From an uncultured Sphingorhabdus sp. (lineage in GTDB: Bacteria > Pseudomonadota > Alphaproteobacteria > Sphingomonadales > Sphingomonadaceae): 5,616 nt of DNA. The stretch lies in assembly GCA_937873665.1 (NCBI GenBank), contig CALMYW010000255.1:1-5616 (forward strand), written 5' to 3'. A program made the position numbers and the translations under genes. Positions within the stretch are counted from its first letter, which is position 1; each line of letters begins with the position of its first letter. Under the pieces are notes generated by a model. The model had not been told where the DNA came from. It did not search any database and saw only the letters and a program-made list of their open reading frames with translations. Positions 1 to 5,616 of this stretch are shown piece after piece.

Positions 1-203
1 CACCGGCCCCGGAAACGGCGACGCCGCCAAGGCCTCCCTCCGGTTCCGCTTCGCTCCACCTGCGGCCGACCATGGCGCCGGAGGCGACAATGCACTAACA
101 ATCAAACTGGACCACTCAATGGGAGCCGATCACATCCGTCCGATCTCACGCTACGTCCCTATCATCACGACAGCCGATTGTCACTCTGATCGAAGGATTG
201 GTT
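1..203. other. Stretch after gajB with no supported gene
   Basis: I see no stable stem followed by a T-run downstream of the gajB stop, so the end of the transcript is not visible here. One plus-strand frame is open from the left edge to a TGA at 254-256, crossing the gajB 3' end in the opposite direction. It has no recognisable domain. A minus-strand ATG at 71-73 opens a frame running off the left edge, but it lacks a ribosome binding site. Neither is called as a gene. Confidence 0.5.
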
Positions 204-2030
204 CTATGCCGGAGCGGCCCTTAGCAAGACGCACACGTCATCCTTTGGCGTCATGATCGTGGTGCGGACCTTGGCGCGGGTGACGCTGACCCGGAAATTC
301 TGACGCGCCTGCGTCATCGCTCCATCGTGAACATTGCCACGCACAATCCGATCAGGATTGCCCACAACTTCATTCTGCACGCGCTTTGGCCATCCTTCGA
401 AGATGATGACTTCGTCGAATTGCTTCCCCTTCGCCTTGTGCATGTTCATCACCACGATGCCGGATTCCGGCTTATGGGCGGTTGCGAAATGCTCTTGGAC
501 GAAGGACTGGCGGATAATCGCGAGAGCGTTGCTATAGCCGCCGATTTCTCGCCAATCCTGCGCCAACCCCTGACGGAGCTGCGTGCCTCGCTCAAGCAGG
601 CGCACGTTACGGACGTCCATTGCGATACCCTTCAGTCGCTGACAGGCCCCAGCATCCAGCACGCCACGCACCGTGACCCAATCTGCATCCGGATCACCCG
701 TGAATGTCAGTGCGGCGGCTGCCTGATGCACAGCATAGGCTCCCTGCAAGACGCTTTTGCCAGGCGTCGCTCGTCCTTTCGCTAGGCATTCGTTCCACTT
801 GGCCAGCGCCTTCCGGAACCGCGCAGCCTCATCCATGTCTCCCTTGGTCGGCGTTGCGCCACCTCGACCGTGGAAATAGCTGCACATCAACTCGACAAAT
901 TCGTCGAAACATCCGTCATGCCCGCGCTGTTGGAGCAGGAAGGCGATGATCTCCGCAGCCAGGATCGGGCCTTCCATATCGACGGCTGCCATATGGGAAA
1001 TCGGCGGAACATTACCGAATGGCTCGCGCAGGATGTCAGACACCATCCGCGTCATTTTCTTGGTCGGCACGAGAATCGCCAGCGACCAGTCGCGCCGGCC
1101 AGACTCAACCAAGCGCTTCCGGGCCTGCAACACCTGACCAACCAGGGAAGCATAAGCCTGGTTGGGGTTCGACTCGAACGGCGCGTAACCGATCCCCTGG
1201 TATTCCTTCTGCCGAAAATTTCCGGTCAGGATGTCGTTGCCAAATAGGGCAATCTCCGTTCCCTTGCTCCGATGGTTGTCACCGGCAAGATCGTGGACCG
1301 TCGGCGCGAAATCCGCCTTGAAGTGGTTCAGTCTTTCCGGATCGGCGCCGATGAAATCGAAGATGCGCTGCTCCGGGTCGGCAAGAGCGATCAACGTGCT
1401 GTTGGCGCCGAGGGCTTGGACAACTCGCCATTGATCGGCGCTGGTGTCCTGAAACTCATCCAGGACAATGTACGGATACATCGTAGAGATGAGCGCTCGA
1501 ACCTTATCTGAGCCATGAAGCAGGGTTGCCACGCTGCCTGCGAACAGGTCGAAGCAGATCTTCCCTTCTTCGGTCGCCAGCCGGACACGCTCCGCTTCCT
1601 CTTTCGCGCGCTTCTCAACCTTTTCCTCATCCGACAGATTCTTGGCCGCCTTGTAGCCGCTTCGAACAGCCGACAATGCAATCGCTTCATTCGGAGGCGT
1701 GAGGATCGTCATCCGTCGCGGAAAACCGACTAGGTAGCCGTGCGTTTTGAGGATTCGCCAAAAGAACGAATGGTAGGTATCGACCTCGATCCATCGCCTC
1801 TCCTCCCGCGTGATTGCGCTTTCTTCGTCAATCGCCTCCAGCACGCGCGAAACGGTAGCACGCGCGAAGCTGAGGAAAAGGATGCGCTGTCCTGGCTTCA
1901 ATTCCTCCCGCGCGATCTTGGCCGCTTTGAGGATAGAAATGGTAGTCTTCCCCGAACCGGGACCGCCGGTGACGAGTTGATGCCCAGCGGCTTGTAGAAT
2001 TTCCTTCTGCGCTTCTGTCAGGTCGACCAC
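204..2030 (-). CDS. gajB: Gabija GajB: UvrD/Rep-like superfamily 1A helicase, 608 aa
   Basis: Helicase-like partner of GajA. In studied Gabija systems GajB binds the GajA tetramer and hydrolyses nucleotides when it meets DNA ends, relieving GajA inhibition and depleting nucleotides. SF1A motifs run in order: Q motif LTEAQKEIL (4-12, Q8), Walker A TGGPGSGKTT (21-30, K28), motif Ia LFLSFARATV (51-60), Walker B YIVLDEFQDTS (187-197, D191/E192), motif III ALADPEQRIFDFIGA (215-229), motif IV NHRS (252-255), motif V MHKAKGKQFDEVI (530-542) and motif VI VSVTRAKVR (581-589, R585). A charged, probably helical stretch (about 130-157) lies in the 1B region. It is about 110 residues longer than the Bacillus GajB (494), so the 2A/2B part is fuller. 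The start is GTG, the only start codon after an in-frame TGA, with a weak AGGATAGG 10 bases upstream. It begins 11 bases after the gajA stop. A chromosomal repair helicase is less likely given the neighbour. Confidence 0.92.
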   Translation of the reverse strand: MVDLTEAQKEILQAAGHQLVTGGPGSGKTTISILKAAKIAREELKPGQRILFLSFARATVSRVLEAIDEESAITREERRWIEVDTYHSFFWRILKTHGYLVGFPRRMTILTPPNEAIALSAVRSGYKAAKNLSDEEKVEKRAKEEAERVRLATEEGKICFDLFAGSVATLLHGSDKVRALISTMYPYIVLDEFQDTSADQWRVVQALGANSTLIALADPEQRIFDFIGADPERLNHFKADFAPTVHDLAGDNHRSKGTEIALFGNDILTGNFRQKEYQGIGYAPFESNPNQAYASLVGQVLQARKRLVESGRRDWSLAILVPTKKMTRMVSDILREPFGNVPPISHMAAVDMEGPILAAEIIAFLLQQRGHDGCFDEFVELMCSYFHGRGGATPTKGDMDEAARFRKALAKWNECLAKGRATPGKSVLQGAYAVHQAAAALTFTGDPDADWVTVRGVLDAGACQRLKGIAMDVRNVRLLERGTQLRQGLAQDWREIGGYSNALAIIRQSFVQEHFATAHKPESGIVVMNMHKAKGKQFDEVIIFEGWPKRVQNEVVGNPDRIVRGNVHDGAMTQARQNFRVSVTRAKVRTTIMTPKDDVCVLLRAAPA

Positions 2031-2041
2031 AGCACAATCGC

Positions 2042-3844
2042 CTATCCTAACAGGTCAGCAAAATCGTCTTCGCCATCGGCCTCGGCTTCGACTGGCTGTG
2101 GAGGCGGATCGCACAGCGCTTTCAGGGTGACACAGGCATCGCGTAGCCACTGCGGGATCTCAGCTTCGGAACACTGCGCCAAAAACTCAGCGATTCCCCA
2201 ATTGCCTTTCGACCAGCTGAAATAGGCCCCGAGCGCGGCAGCAGCCTGGGCTTTTGGATCGGGGTATTTGGCGAGAAGGTGAGGCGGCCAATCGAGTTGG
2301 TCGGCAAATCGCCCAAGGGCAGCTTGGGTGGTGTTCTTGAGGATCAGATCCTCGACGCCCTTCTCGTCGTGCATGAACAGGCGCTCTACCTGCGCCTCAA
2401 TGGCTGCTTTGGCGGCATCCGCCTGCTTGTCGCATACCGCAAAAGTCCGCTTCCCAAGGCTTTTGTATAGCGCCCCAAGATCGGCGATCTGGGTCTCGCT
2501 TCCGGCGTCTATCACGCATATGCCCAGCGCTTCCAAAGACGCATAGGTCTCGGGATTAAGCTCCGCCAATCGACGCGCAACGACCGGGAAGGAGGTTGCC
2601 TCCGTCGCACCTTCCGCGATGAGGACACGGCGCGAAAGGAGCCCCTCGCAAAACCGGGTTCGGAAATCCTGCCGATAACGCTTGTGCTTGATGCTCTCCG
2701 GCAACTCGATTTTGGATTGGCTCAGTTGGCCATTGTCCGATCGCGAGAGGATGACGGTTTCGTCGAGGCTAAACTCTTCGAGCACATACGGCGAGTGCGA
2801 GGTGAAGAGCGACTGCGCCGATAGCTTGCGCAGCTCATGGACAATCCGCTTCTGCGCGTATGGCGGAATTGCCGTTTCGGCTTCCTCCATCGCGAAAATG
2901 ACATTCTGCTTGTCCTCGGCGATCTGTGACAGCATCGCGAGCACCAGCATGTTGATCGTCCCCGTTCCTTGCCGAAAGAAGGGAGCGGCATGATCGCCCG
3001 CACCCGTGGCGATGAACGCGGTGATGACCTTGCGCAAATGCTCGCGCGTCAGGTTCGACACCTTCAGGTGCGGCTTCACTCCCCATTCGCGCGGGACGTA
3101 TTTCTTCAGCGACTTGTCAATGCTCTCGAGCACCCCCGAGATGCCGATGGCCGGGTCGCTCGCGACATCGAAGGCTGCGAGCGTTCCGATCGTCCCTTCC
3201 CACATCTGCGGCCGGATTTCCTTCAGCCGGAGAATGATGTCCAGCAGGCTGCCATGTTCCAAGCTGAGCGCCCGAGATCCTGTCCTCAACGACCGCAGAA
3301 AAAGAAATCCGCAGTGCTGCTTGTCCTTCTTCGAGAACGATGCAGGTGCCTCATCCTCTGAAAGGCTGCGCGTGAAATAGCTGTTGCCGACGAAGTCATC
3401 CTCATCAGGATCGTATTCGCCGACGAATGTGACGCGCAGCGCGGCCTTGATTTCGGCAGCGTCAACCCCGGCCGGGTCGGCCTCCTGATAGAAGTCTCCG
3501 GTAGTAGTATTCAGCCACTCGACGTTGGCTCCAAATCGTGCCTCCTGCTCCGGCGAAAGATTGGTGATCGTCACCTCGACCGTGATTTTCGGCGCAGGGC
3601 CCGGCTCCGCGCCCTCGGGAGCATCGGGGTTAGGACTGGGAAGATAGCGCCCCTGATAGAAATCATGCTCATCCACGGGTGGTCGCCGGCTCAGCCGGTC
3701 CGGCCCCAAGGCGAGATCGATCGCCTCGAATACTGACGATTTGCCGGTATTGTTGTCGCCGATCAGTACTGCGTGATCAGGCAGCACCAGTTTGGCCGAC
3801 TGGATGCCGCGAAAATTTTCGATCACTACCGAGAATATCTTCAA
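2042..3844 (-). CDS. gajA: Gabija GajA: OLD-family (class 2) ATPase-TOPRIM DNA endonuclease, 600 aa
   Basis: Nuclease subunit of a Gabija-type anti-phage system. Characterised GajA is a tetrameric site-specific DNA nicking enzyme held inactive by cellular NTPs and assembled with GajB. The N-terminal ABC-type ATPase begins with KIFSVVIENFRGI and has Walker A GDNNTGKSS (29-37), a signature-like RQGTGTINML (291-300), Walker B NVIFAMEEAET (314-324, E320/E321) and a switch motif TSHSPYVLEEF (348-358, H350). The TOPRIM domain follows: VLIAEGATEA (407-416, E411/E415), VIDAGSE (444-450), FAVCDKQ (468-474, D472), and a conserved-looking lysine in SWSKGNWGIAEFL (543-555, K546). An acidic tail ends the protein (EAEADGEDDFADLLG). 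The start is TTG: an in-frame TAA lies 10 codons upstream with no ATG or GTG between, and starting later would cut off the first strand. Length is close to the Bacillus reference (about 580 residues). Stand-alone OLD nucleases are the alternative, but the adjacent helicase argues for Gabija. Confidence 0.92.
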   Translation of the reverse strand: MKIFSVVIENFRGIQSAKLVLPDHAVLIGDNNTGKSSVFEAIDLALGPDRLSRRPPVDEHDFYQGRYLPSPNPDAPEGAEPGPAPKITVEVTITNLSPEQEARFGANVEWLNTTTGDFYQEADPAGVDAAEIKAALRVTFVGEYDPDEDDFVGNSYFTRSLSEDEAPASFSKKDKQHCGFLFLRSLRTGSRALSLEHGSLLDIILRLKEIRPQMWEGTIGTLAAFDVASDPAIGISGVLESIDKSLKKYVPREWGVKPHLKVSNLTREHLRKVITAFIATGAGDHAAPFFRQGTGTINMLVLAMLSQIAEDKQNVIFAMEEAETAIPPYAQKRIVHELRKLSAQSLFTSHSPYVLEEFSLDETVILSRSDNGQLSQSKIELPESIKHKRYRQDFRTRFCEGLLSRRVLIAEGATEATSFPVVARRLAELNPETYASLEALGICVIDAGSETQIADLGALYKSLGKRTFAVCDKQADAAKAAIEAQVERLFMHDEKGVEDLILKNTTQAALGRFADQLDWPPHLLAKYPDPKAQAAAALGAYFSWSKGNWGIAEFLAQCSEAEIPQWLRDACVTLKALCDPPPQPVEAEADGEDDFADLLG

Positions 3845-3858
3845 CGCCCCGCCCCCCT
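3845..3858 (-). promoter_or_regulatory. G-rich ribosome binding region before the TTG start of gajA
   Basis: The whole abiEii-gajA gap is the 14 bases AGGGGGGCGGGGCG. The AGGGGGG run can pair with the 16S rRNA tail partly through wobble pairs and sits about 7 bases before TTG. There is no room for a promoter in the gap, so gajA depends on a transcript from upstream or on a promoter inside abiEii. Confidence 0.5.
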
Positions 3859-4875
3859 TTAGGCCCCCATTCGGTTAGCCCGCGCAGCTATATCTGTACA
3901 TCGCGCCATGAGCGCCTGGAGCGGCTCCGCGTCATCGAAGAGCAGTCCATCCTCGGCCATGCGGGCATGGTCGCCCTCCAGCGCGTTCGCGCCATCGCCG
4001 GCGGGCACGAGCTGCAAGCCGCCGTTGACGGCCGCTGCATAGTCGATCGGCGTGCGGTCGGCGGCCTTCTCCGCGAAGAACATCGACTTGTGCCGGGCGA
4101 CAGCGTTGGCCAGTTCGCGATCGGCGATAGCAGCTTCCGCGAAGCCGGCTTCATCCAGCCGGACGACATCGTGCCAGTGTCGCGCGAAGCGGTCTCCACG
4201 CAGTCTATCCTGGAGGCAGAAAACGTGGATGGCGGTCGCCTTCTCCCAGAAGGTCCGCTCCGCGTGCATGACGCGCGGCCGCGCCGTCGGGAATATCAGC
4301 CCGTCGATCAGGCCGGCCGCATCGCAGACGACGTCGCGCAGGCTCGCCGGTTCGCCCGTCGAGCGGGCGCCGAACTCCAGCATGACGCTGGGCGCGACAT
4401 AGCCGGACCCGGCCGCGGTCGCCTCATAGTCGATAAAGAGCTTGTCATCCTCGACGCGAATGGCCGCCGCCAGACCTTCGGCGGCCAGCGCGGTCGCGAT
4501 CACGGGCTGCACGGCCTCCGCGACCCAGACCGGCAATCGCCGGCGAACCTCGCTGGACCAGCGCTTTTCCTCGCTTCGCGTTTTCGGCAGGCCCTCGCCA
4601 TTGTCCCCGACCAGATCGGGCGCGATCGCCCGAATGTCGTAGGTCAGATCCACGTCCTCCGAAAACCGGCGAATGACCTGATAGGCTTTCGACAGCGACG
4701 TGCCGCCCTTGAACACCAGATGCTCGCCGAGCGGCGCGGCGTAGAGGGTCGCCAGCGCCCACACCACCCACACATCCTTTTCGAGGAGATGCGTTGGACG
4801 GCCCGAACGGTCTGCCGCGACGCCTAGCGCGTCGCGCCGGTCCTCGGCCGAAAGCTGGAGAAAGACGTCAGCCAT
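3859..4875 (-). CDS. abiEii: AbiEii/AbiGii-family nucleotidyltransferase toxin, 338 aa
   Basis: Toxin of the type IV AbiE pair. Members are DNA polymerase beta-like nucleotidyltransferases that arrest growth; relatives such as the MenT toxins add nucleotides to tRNA acceptor ends. The motifs appear in the expected order. LLEKDVWV is at 30-37. The nucleotide-binding motif FKGGTSLSKAY is at 55-65. The metal-binding Asp pair sits in FSEDVDL at 71-77 (D74, D76). MLEFG is at 165-169. RTFWEKATAIH with K212 is at 207-217, and RHWHDVVRL with D236 is at 232-240. All the key residues I know for the family are present, so the gene looks intact and active. It is somewhat longer than a typical member of about 300 residues. 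The ATG follows GGAAAGG at 6 bases spacing. GC content is clearly higher than in the downstream genes. The tRNA target is inferred from relatives, not seen here. Confidence 0.93.
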   Translation of the reverse strand: MADVFLQLSAEDRRDALGVAADRSGRPTHLLEKDVWVVWALATLYAAPLGEHLVFKGGTSLSKAYQVIRRFSEDVDLTYDIRAIAPDLVGDNGEGLPKTRSEEKRWSSEVRRRLPVWVAEAVQPVIATALAAEGLAAAIRVEDDKLFIDYEATAAGSGYVAPSVMLEFGARSTGEPASLRDVVCDAAGLIDGLIFPTARPRVMHAERTFWEKATAIHVFCLQDRLRGDRFARHWHDVVRLDEAGFAEAAIADRELANAVARHKSMFFAEKAADRTPIDYAAAVNGGLQLVPAGDGANALEGDHARMAEDGLLFDDAEPLQALMARCTDIAARANRMGA

Positions 4876-5461
4876 ACGCCGCCTTTCCGACGCTTTGCGC
4901 GAGCCATGTCGGAAGCTGCGGCGCGGCAGCGACCAGTTCGCCGAACACGCCGGGCGGCATCTTCCGCTTCAATGTCGTGAGCGCGGCCTCTGCCTTTTCC
5001 GGGCCGAGCCAGGCCAGCGCCCGCACGGCCTCCCCTGCCGGCCGGTTGGCCAGGGCCAGTTGCCAGCGCGGTGCGTGCCGCAATTCCACGACCTGCTTGC
5101 CGAGGCGCATCTTTCGACTTCGCCCGGAGGTCAGATAAACCGAGCGGACGGGCACTTGCGTCGTCAAGCCAAGGGCGTTCGCCGCGGCGGCGCCGTTCGA
5201 GACGATGATCTCTCCCTTCTGGGTGGCAAGGGCCTCGACAGCCTGCTCGACCGAAGGCGTGCGTGTACCGAACCGGCTGGCGATGGGGCGCAGATAAACG
5301 CCACGACCGGCGCGGATGAGCTGCCCGCGCTCCGTCAGGCGCGACAACGCCTGATCCACGGCCGCCCGATTTCCGAGGTGCAGCAGGCTCTTGACGGATA
5401 CAGGAGCGCCTTCGGGCAAGCCCGTCGCATGCGACAAAATCTGTTCGGTCAGCCGTGTCAT
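4868..5461 (-). CDS. abiEi: AbiEi-like antitoxin and transcriptional repressor (DUF6088-type), 197 aa
   Basis: Antitoxin of a type IV AbiE toxin-antitoxin pair. In this family the protein does not bind the toxin; it represses its own operon and counters toxin activity indirectly. Residues 20-59 form a winged helix-turn-helix (VSVKSLL, then a recognition-helix stretch ending RLTERGQLIRAGRGVYLRP). Residues 83-133 carry the AbiEi/DUF6088 core (IIVSNGAAAANALGLTTQVP, then a VYLTSGRSRKM strand and ELRHAPRW). The frame stays open upstream to about 5584, but I chose the ATG at 5461 because an AGGAG ribosome binding site (5469-5473) lies 7 bases before it, the wHTH begins soon after, and a good promoter occupies the extra 5' stretch. 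The stop TGA lies inside the first codons of abiEii (8-base overlap), so translation is probably coupled. Family assignment is from motif recognition; the position next to an AbiEii toxin supports it strongly. Confidence 0.9.
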   Translation of the reverse strand: MTRLTEQILSHATGLPEGAPVSVKSLLHLGNRAAVDQALSRLTERGQLIRAGRGVYLRPIASRFGTRTPSVEQAVEALATQKGEIIVSNGAAAANALGLTTQVPVRSVYLTSGRSRKMRLGKQVVELRHAPRWQLALANRPAGEAVRALAWLGPEKAEAALTTLKRKMPPGVFGELVAAAPQLPTWLAQSVGKAAYG

Positions 5462-5463
5462 CG

Positions 5464-5500
5464 TCTTTCTCCTGTTAGAAAGATACGCGCTTTTCTGACA
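5464..5500. promoter_or_regulatory. Overlapping inverted repeats, probable AbiEi operator
   Basis: Two inverted repeats share one arm. The outer pair is TGTTAGAAA (5473-5481) and TTTCTGACA (5492-5500), complementary at 8 of 9 bases with a 10-base spacer and half-site centres 19 bases apart. The inner pair is TCTTTCT (5464-5470) and AGAAAGA (5477-5483), perfect over 7 bases. Together they cover the -10 element, the likely start site and the edge of the ribosome binding site, so a bound protein would block transcription. Characterised AbiEi proteins bind inverted repeats in their own promoter through the winged helix; assigning these sites to this AbiEi is inference. Confidence 0.6.
5469..5473 (-). 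promoter_or_regulatory. Ribosome binding site that fixes the abiEi start
   Basis: AGGAG on the minus strand lies 7 bases before the ATG at 5461. It is the strongest Shine-Dalgarno match in the operon and decides between this ATG and the longer upstream open frame, whose extra codons would run through the promoter. Confidence 0.75.
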
Positions 5501-5508
5501 CTTTTCAA
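5480..5508 (-). promoter_or_regulatory. sigma70-type promoter of the abiE-gaj operon
   Basis: Read on the minus strand, TTGAAA (5503-5508) is separated by exactly 17 bases from TATCTT (5480-5485). The first matches the -35 consensus at 5 of 6 positions and the second matches TATAAT at 4 of 6. Transcription would start near 5473, giving a leader of only about a dozen bases before the abiEi ATG. I see no comparable promoter in the short gaps further down the operon. The spacing and the position just before the first gene make this a good candidate, but the start site is inferred. Confidence 0.68.
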
Positions 5509-5512
5509 GGAA

Positions 5513-5525
5513 CCCTTCTGAAGGG
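5513..5525. repeat. 13-base palindrome next to the promoter
   Basis: CCCTTC and GAAGGG flank a single central T (5519). It lies a few bases upstream of the -35 element and could be an additional regulator site or part of the palindrome cluster further right. Function is not evident. Confidence 0.4.
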
Positions 5526-5541
5526 ACAAGACCGGATAAGG

Positions 5542-5557
5542 GGGGAAGGCCTTCCCC
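5542..5557. repeat. Perfect 16-base palindrome
   Basis: GGGGAAGGCCTTCCCC is identical to its reverse complement across all 16 bases. It has no loop, which favours a site for a dimeric DNA-binding protein over a transcript hairpin, and no T-tract follows on either strand. Confidence 0.7.
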
Positions 5558-5560
5558 TGC

Positions 5561-5581
5561 GGCCGAGCCAGGGTCTCGGCC
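5561..5581. repeat. Hairpin-forming inverted repeat, 7-base stem
   Basis: GGCCGAG (5561-5567) and CTCGGCC (5575-5581) are perfectly complementary around a 7-base loop. It starts 4 bases after the preceding 16-base palindrome. A terminator role for a gene beyond the right edge is possible, but no T-run follows. Confidence 0.6.
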
Positions 5582-5590
5582 CACCCCTTC

Positions 5591-5608
5591 TGCGGGGAGA
5601 GCCCCGCA
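5591..5608. repeat. Hairpin-forming inverted repeat, 7-base stem and 4-base loop
   Basis: TGCGGGG (5591-5597) and CCCCGCA (5602-5608) flank the loop AGAG. This is the most stable-looking hairpin of the group, being GC-rich with a tight loop. It is followed by C-rich DNA, not a T-tract, so it is not a canonical intrinsic terminator. Confidence 0.6.
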
Positions 5609-5616
5609 ACGCCCCC

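Noticed and set aside
97..130. AAACTGGACCACT (105-117), reminiscent of the terminal repeats of some IS21-family elements
   Set aside because: Only a single copy is present, with no second terminal repeat, no target duplication and no transposase sequence in the window. The resemblance is from memory and cannot be supported here.
2..256. Plus-strand frame open from the left edge (ends ...RTRHPLAS), possibly the 3' end of a neighbouring gene
   Set aside because: It would overlap the 3' end of gajB in the convergent direction and carries no motif I can name. An open frame of about 84 codons is not rare in this composition. Sequence further left would settle it.
3679..4827. Long plus-strand open frame (382 codons) opposite abiEii and the start of gajA
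   Set aside because: It is the antisense shadow of a GC-rich gene: Arg-rich, low-complexity translation with no recognisable motif, while the minus-strand protein has every AbiEii motif.
4895..5521. Plus-strand open frame of 208 codons opposite abiEi
   Set aside because: It runs antisense through the whole antitoxin gene and its promoter, has no ribosome binding site support and no domain. GC-rich DNA commonly yields such frames.
5462..5584. N-terminal extension of AbiEi by 41 residues from a GTG at 5584
   Set aside because: The extra segment would span the -35 and -10 elements and the inverted repeats, has no good ribosome binding site of its own, and has no family resemblance. The ATG at 5461 has AGGAG at 7 bases.
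5542..5608. The palindromes as an intrinsic terminator
   Set aside because: The stems are GC-rich, but no T-tract follows on either strand, so the canonical terminator signature is missing.
1..5616. CRISPR array, tRNA, rRNA or retron-type RNA
   Set aside because: No regularly spaced direct repeats, no cloverleaf-like segment and no reverse transcriptase gene are present. Noncoding space amounts to only about 380 bases, mostly at the two ends.

Overview
The window holds a compact four-gene operon, all on the minus strand and read from right to left: an AbiEi-like antitoxin/repressor, an AbiEii nucleotidyltransferase toxin, an OLD-family ATPase-TOPRIM nuclease (GajA) and a UvrD/Rep-like helicase (GajB). 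In functional terms it is a type IV AbiE toxin-antitoxin pair followed directly by a Gabija anti-phage system. Base composition is high in GC throughout, start signals are Shine-Dalgarno type, and the one good promoter is sigma70-like. That suggests a GC-rich proteobacterium, with an alphaproteobacterium (possibly a sphingomonad) as my best guess. No taxonomic marker is present, so this is weak. The content and the palindrome-rich flank fit a mobile or genomic-island setting, but no integrase, transposase or att site is visible.

Layout. 5509-5616: noncoding, with a tight cluster of palindromes. 5459-5508: a sigma70-type promoter overlapped by inverted repeats, probably the AbiEi operator. 5461-4868: abiEi. 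4875-3859: abiEii, overlapping abiEi by 8 bases. 3844-2042: gajA, 14 bases after abiEii, starting with TTG. 2030-204: gajB, 11 bases after gajA, starting with GTG. 1-203: no supported gene and no recognisable terminator.

How the genes may work together. The overlap and the short gaps (8-base overlap, 14 and 11 bases) leave no obvious room for separate promoters, so one promoter controlled by AbiEi could drive both the toxin pair and Gabija. GajA and GajB would form the nuclease-helicase complex that acts on phage DNA. The AbiE pair could stabilise the locus or add a growth-arrest layer. A step in GC content at the abiEii/gajA border (about 65-75% versus 50-62% in hand-counted rows) suggests the two modules had separate origins and were later joined. 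The families are well known. The joint control and the composite architecture are my inference.
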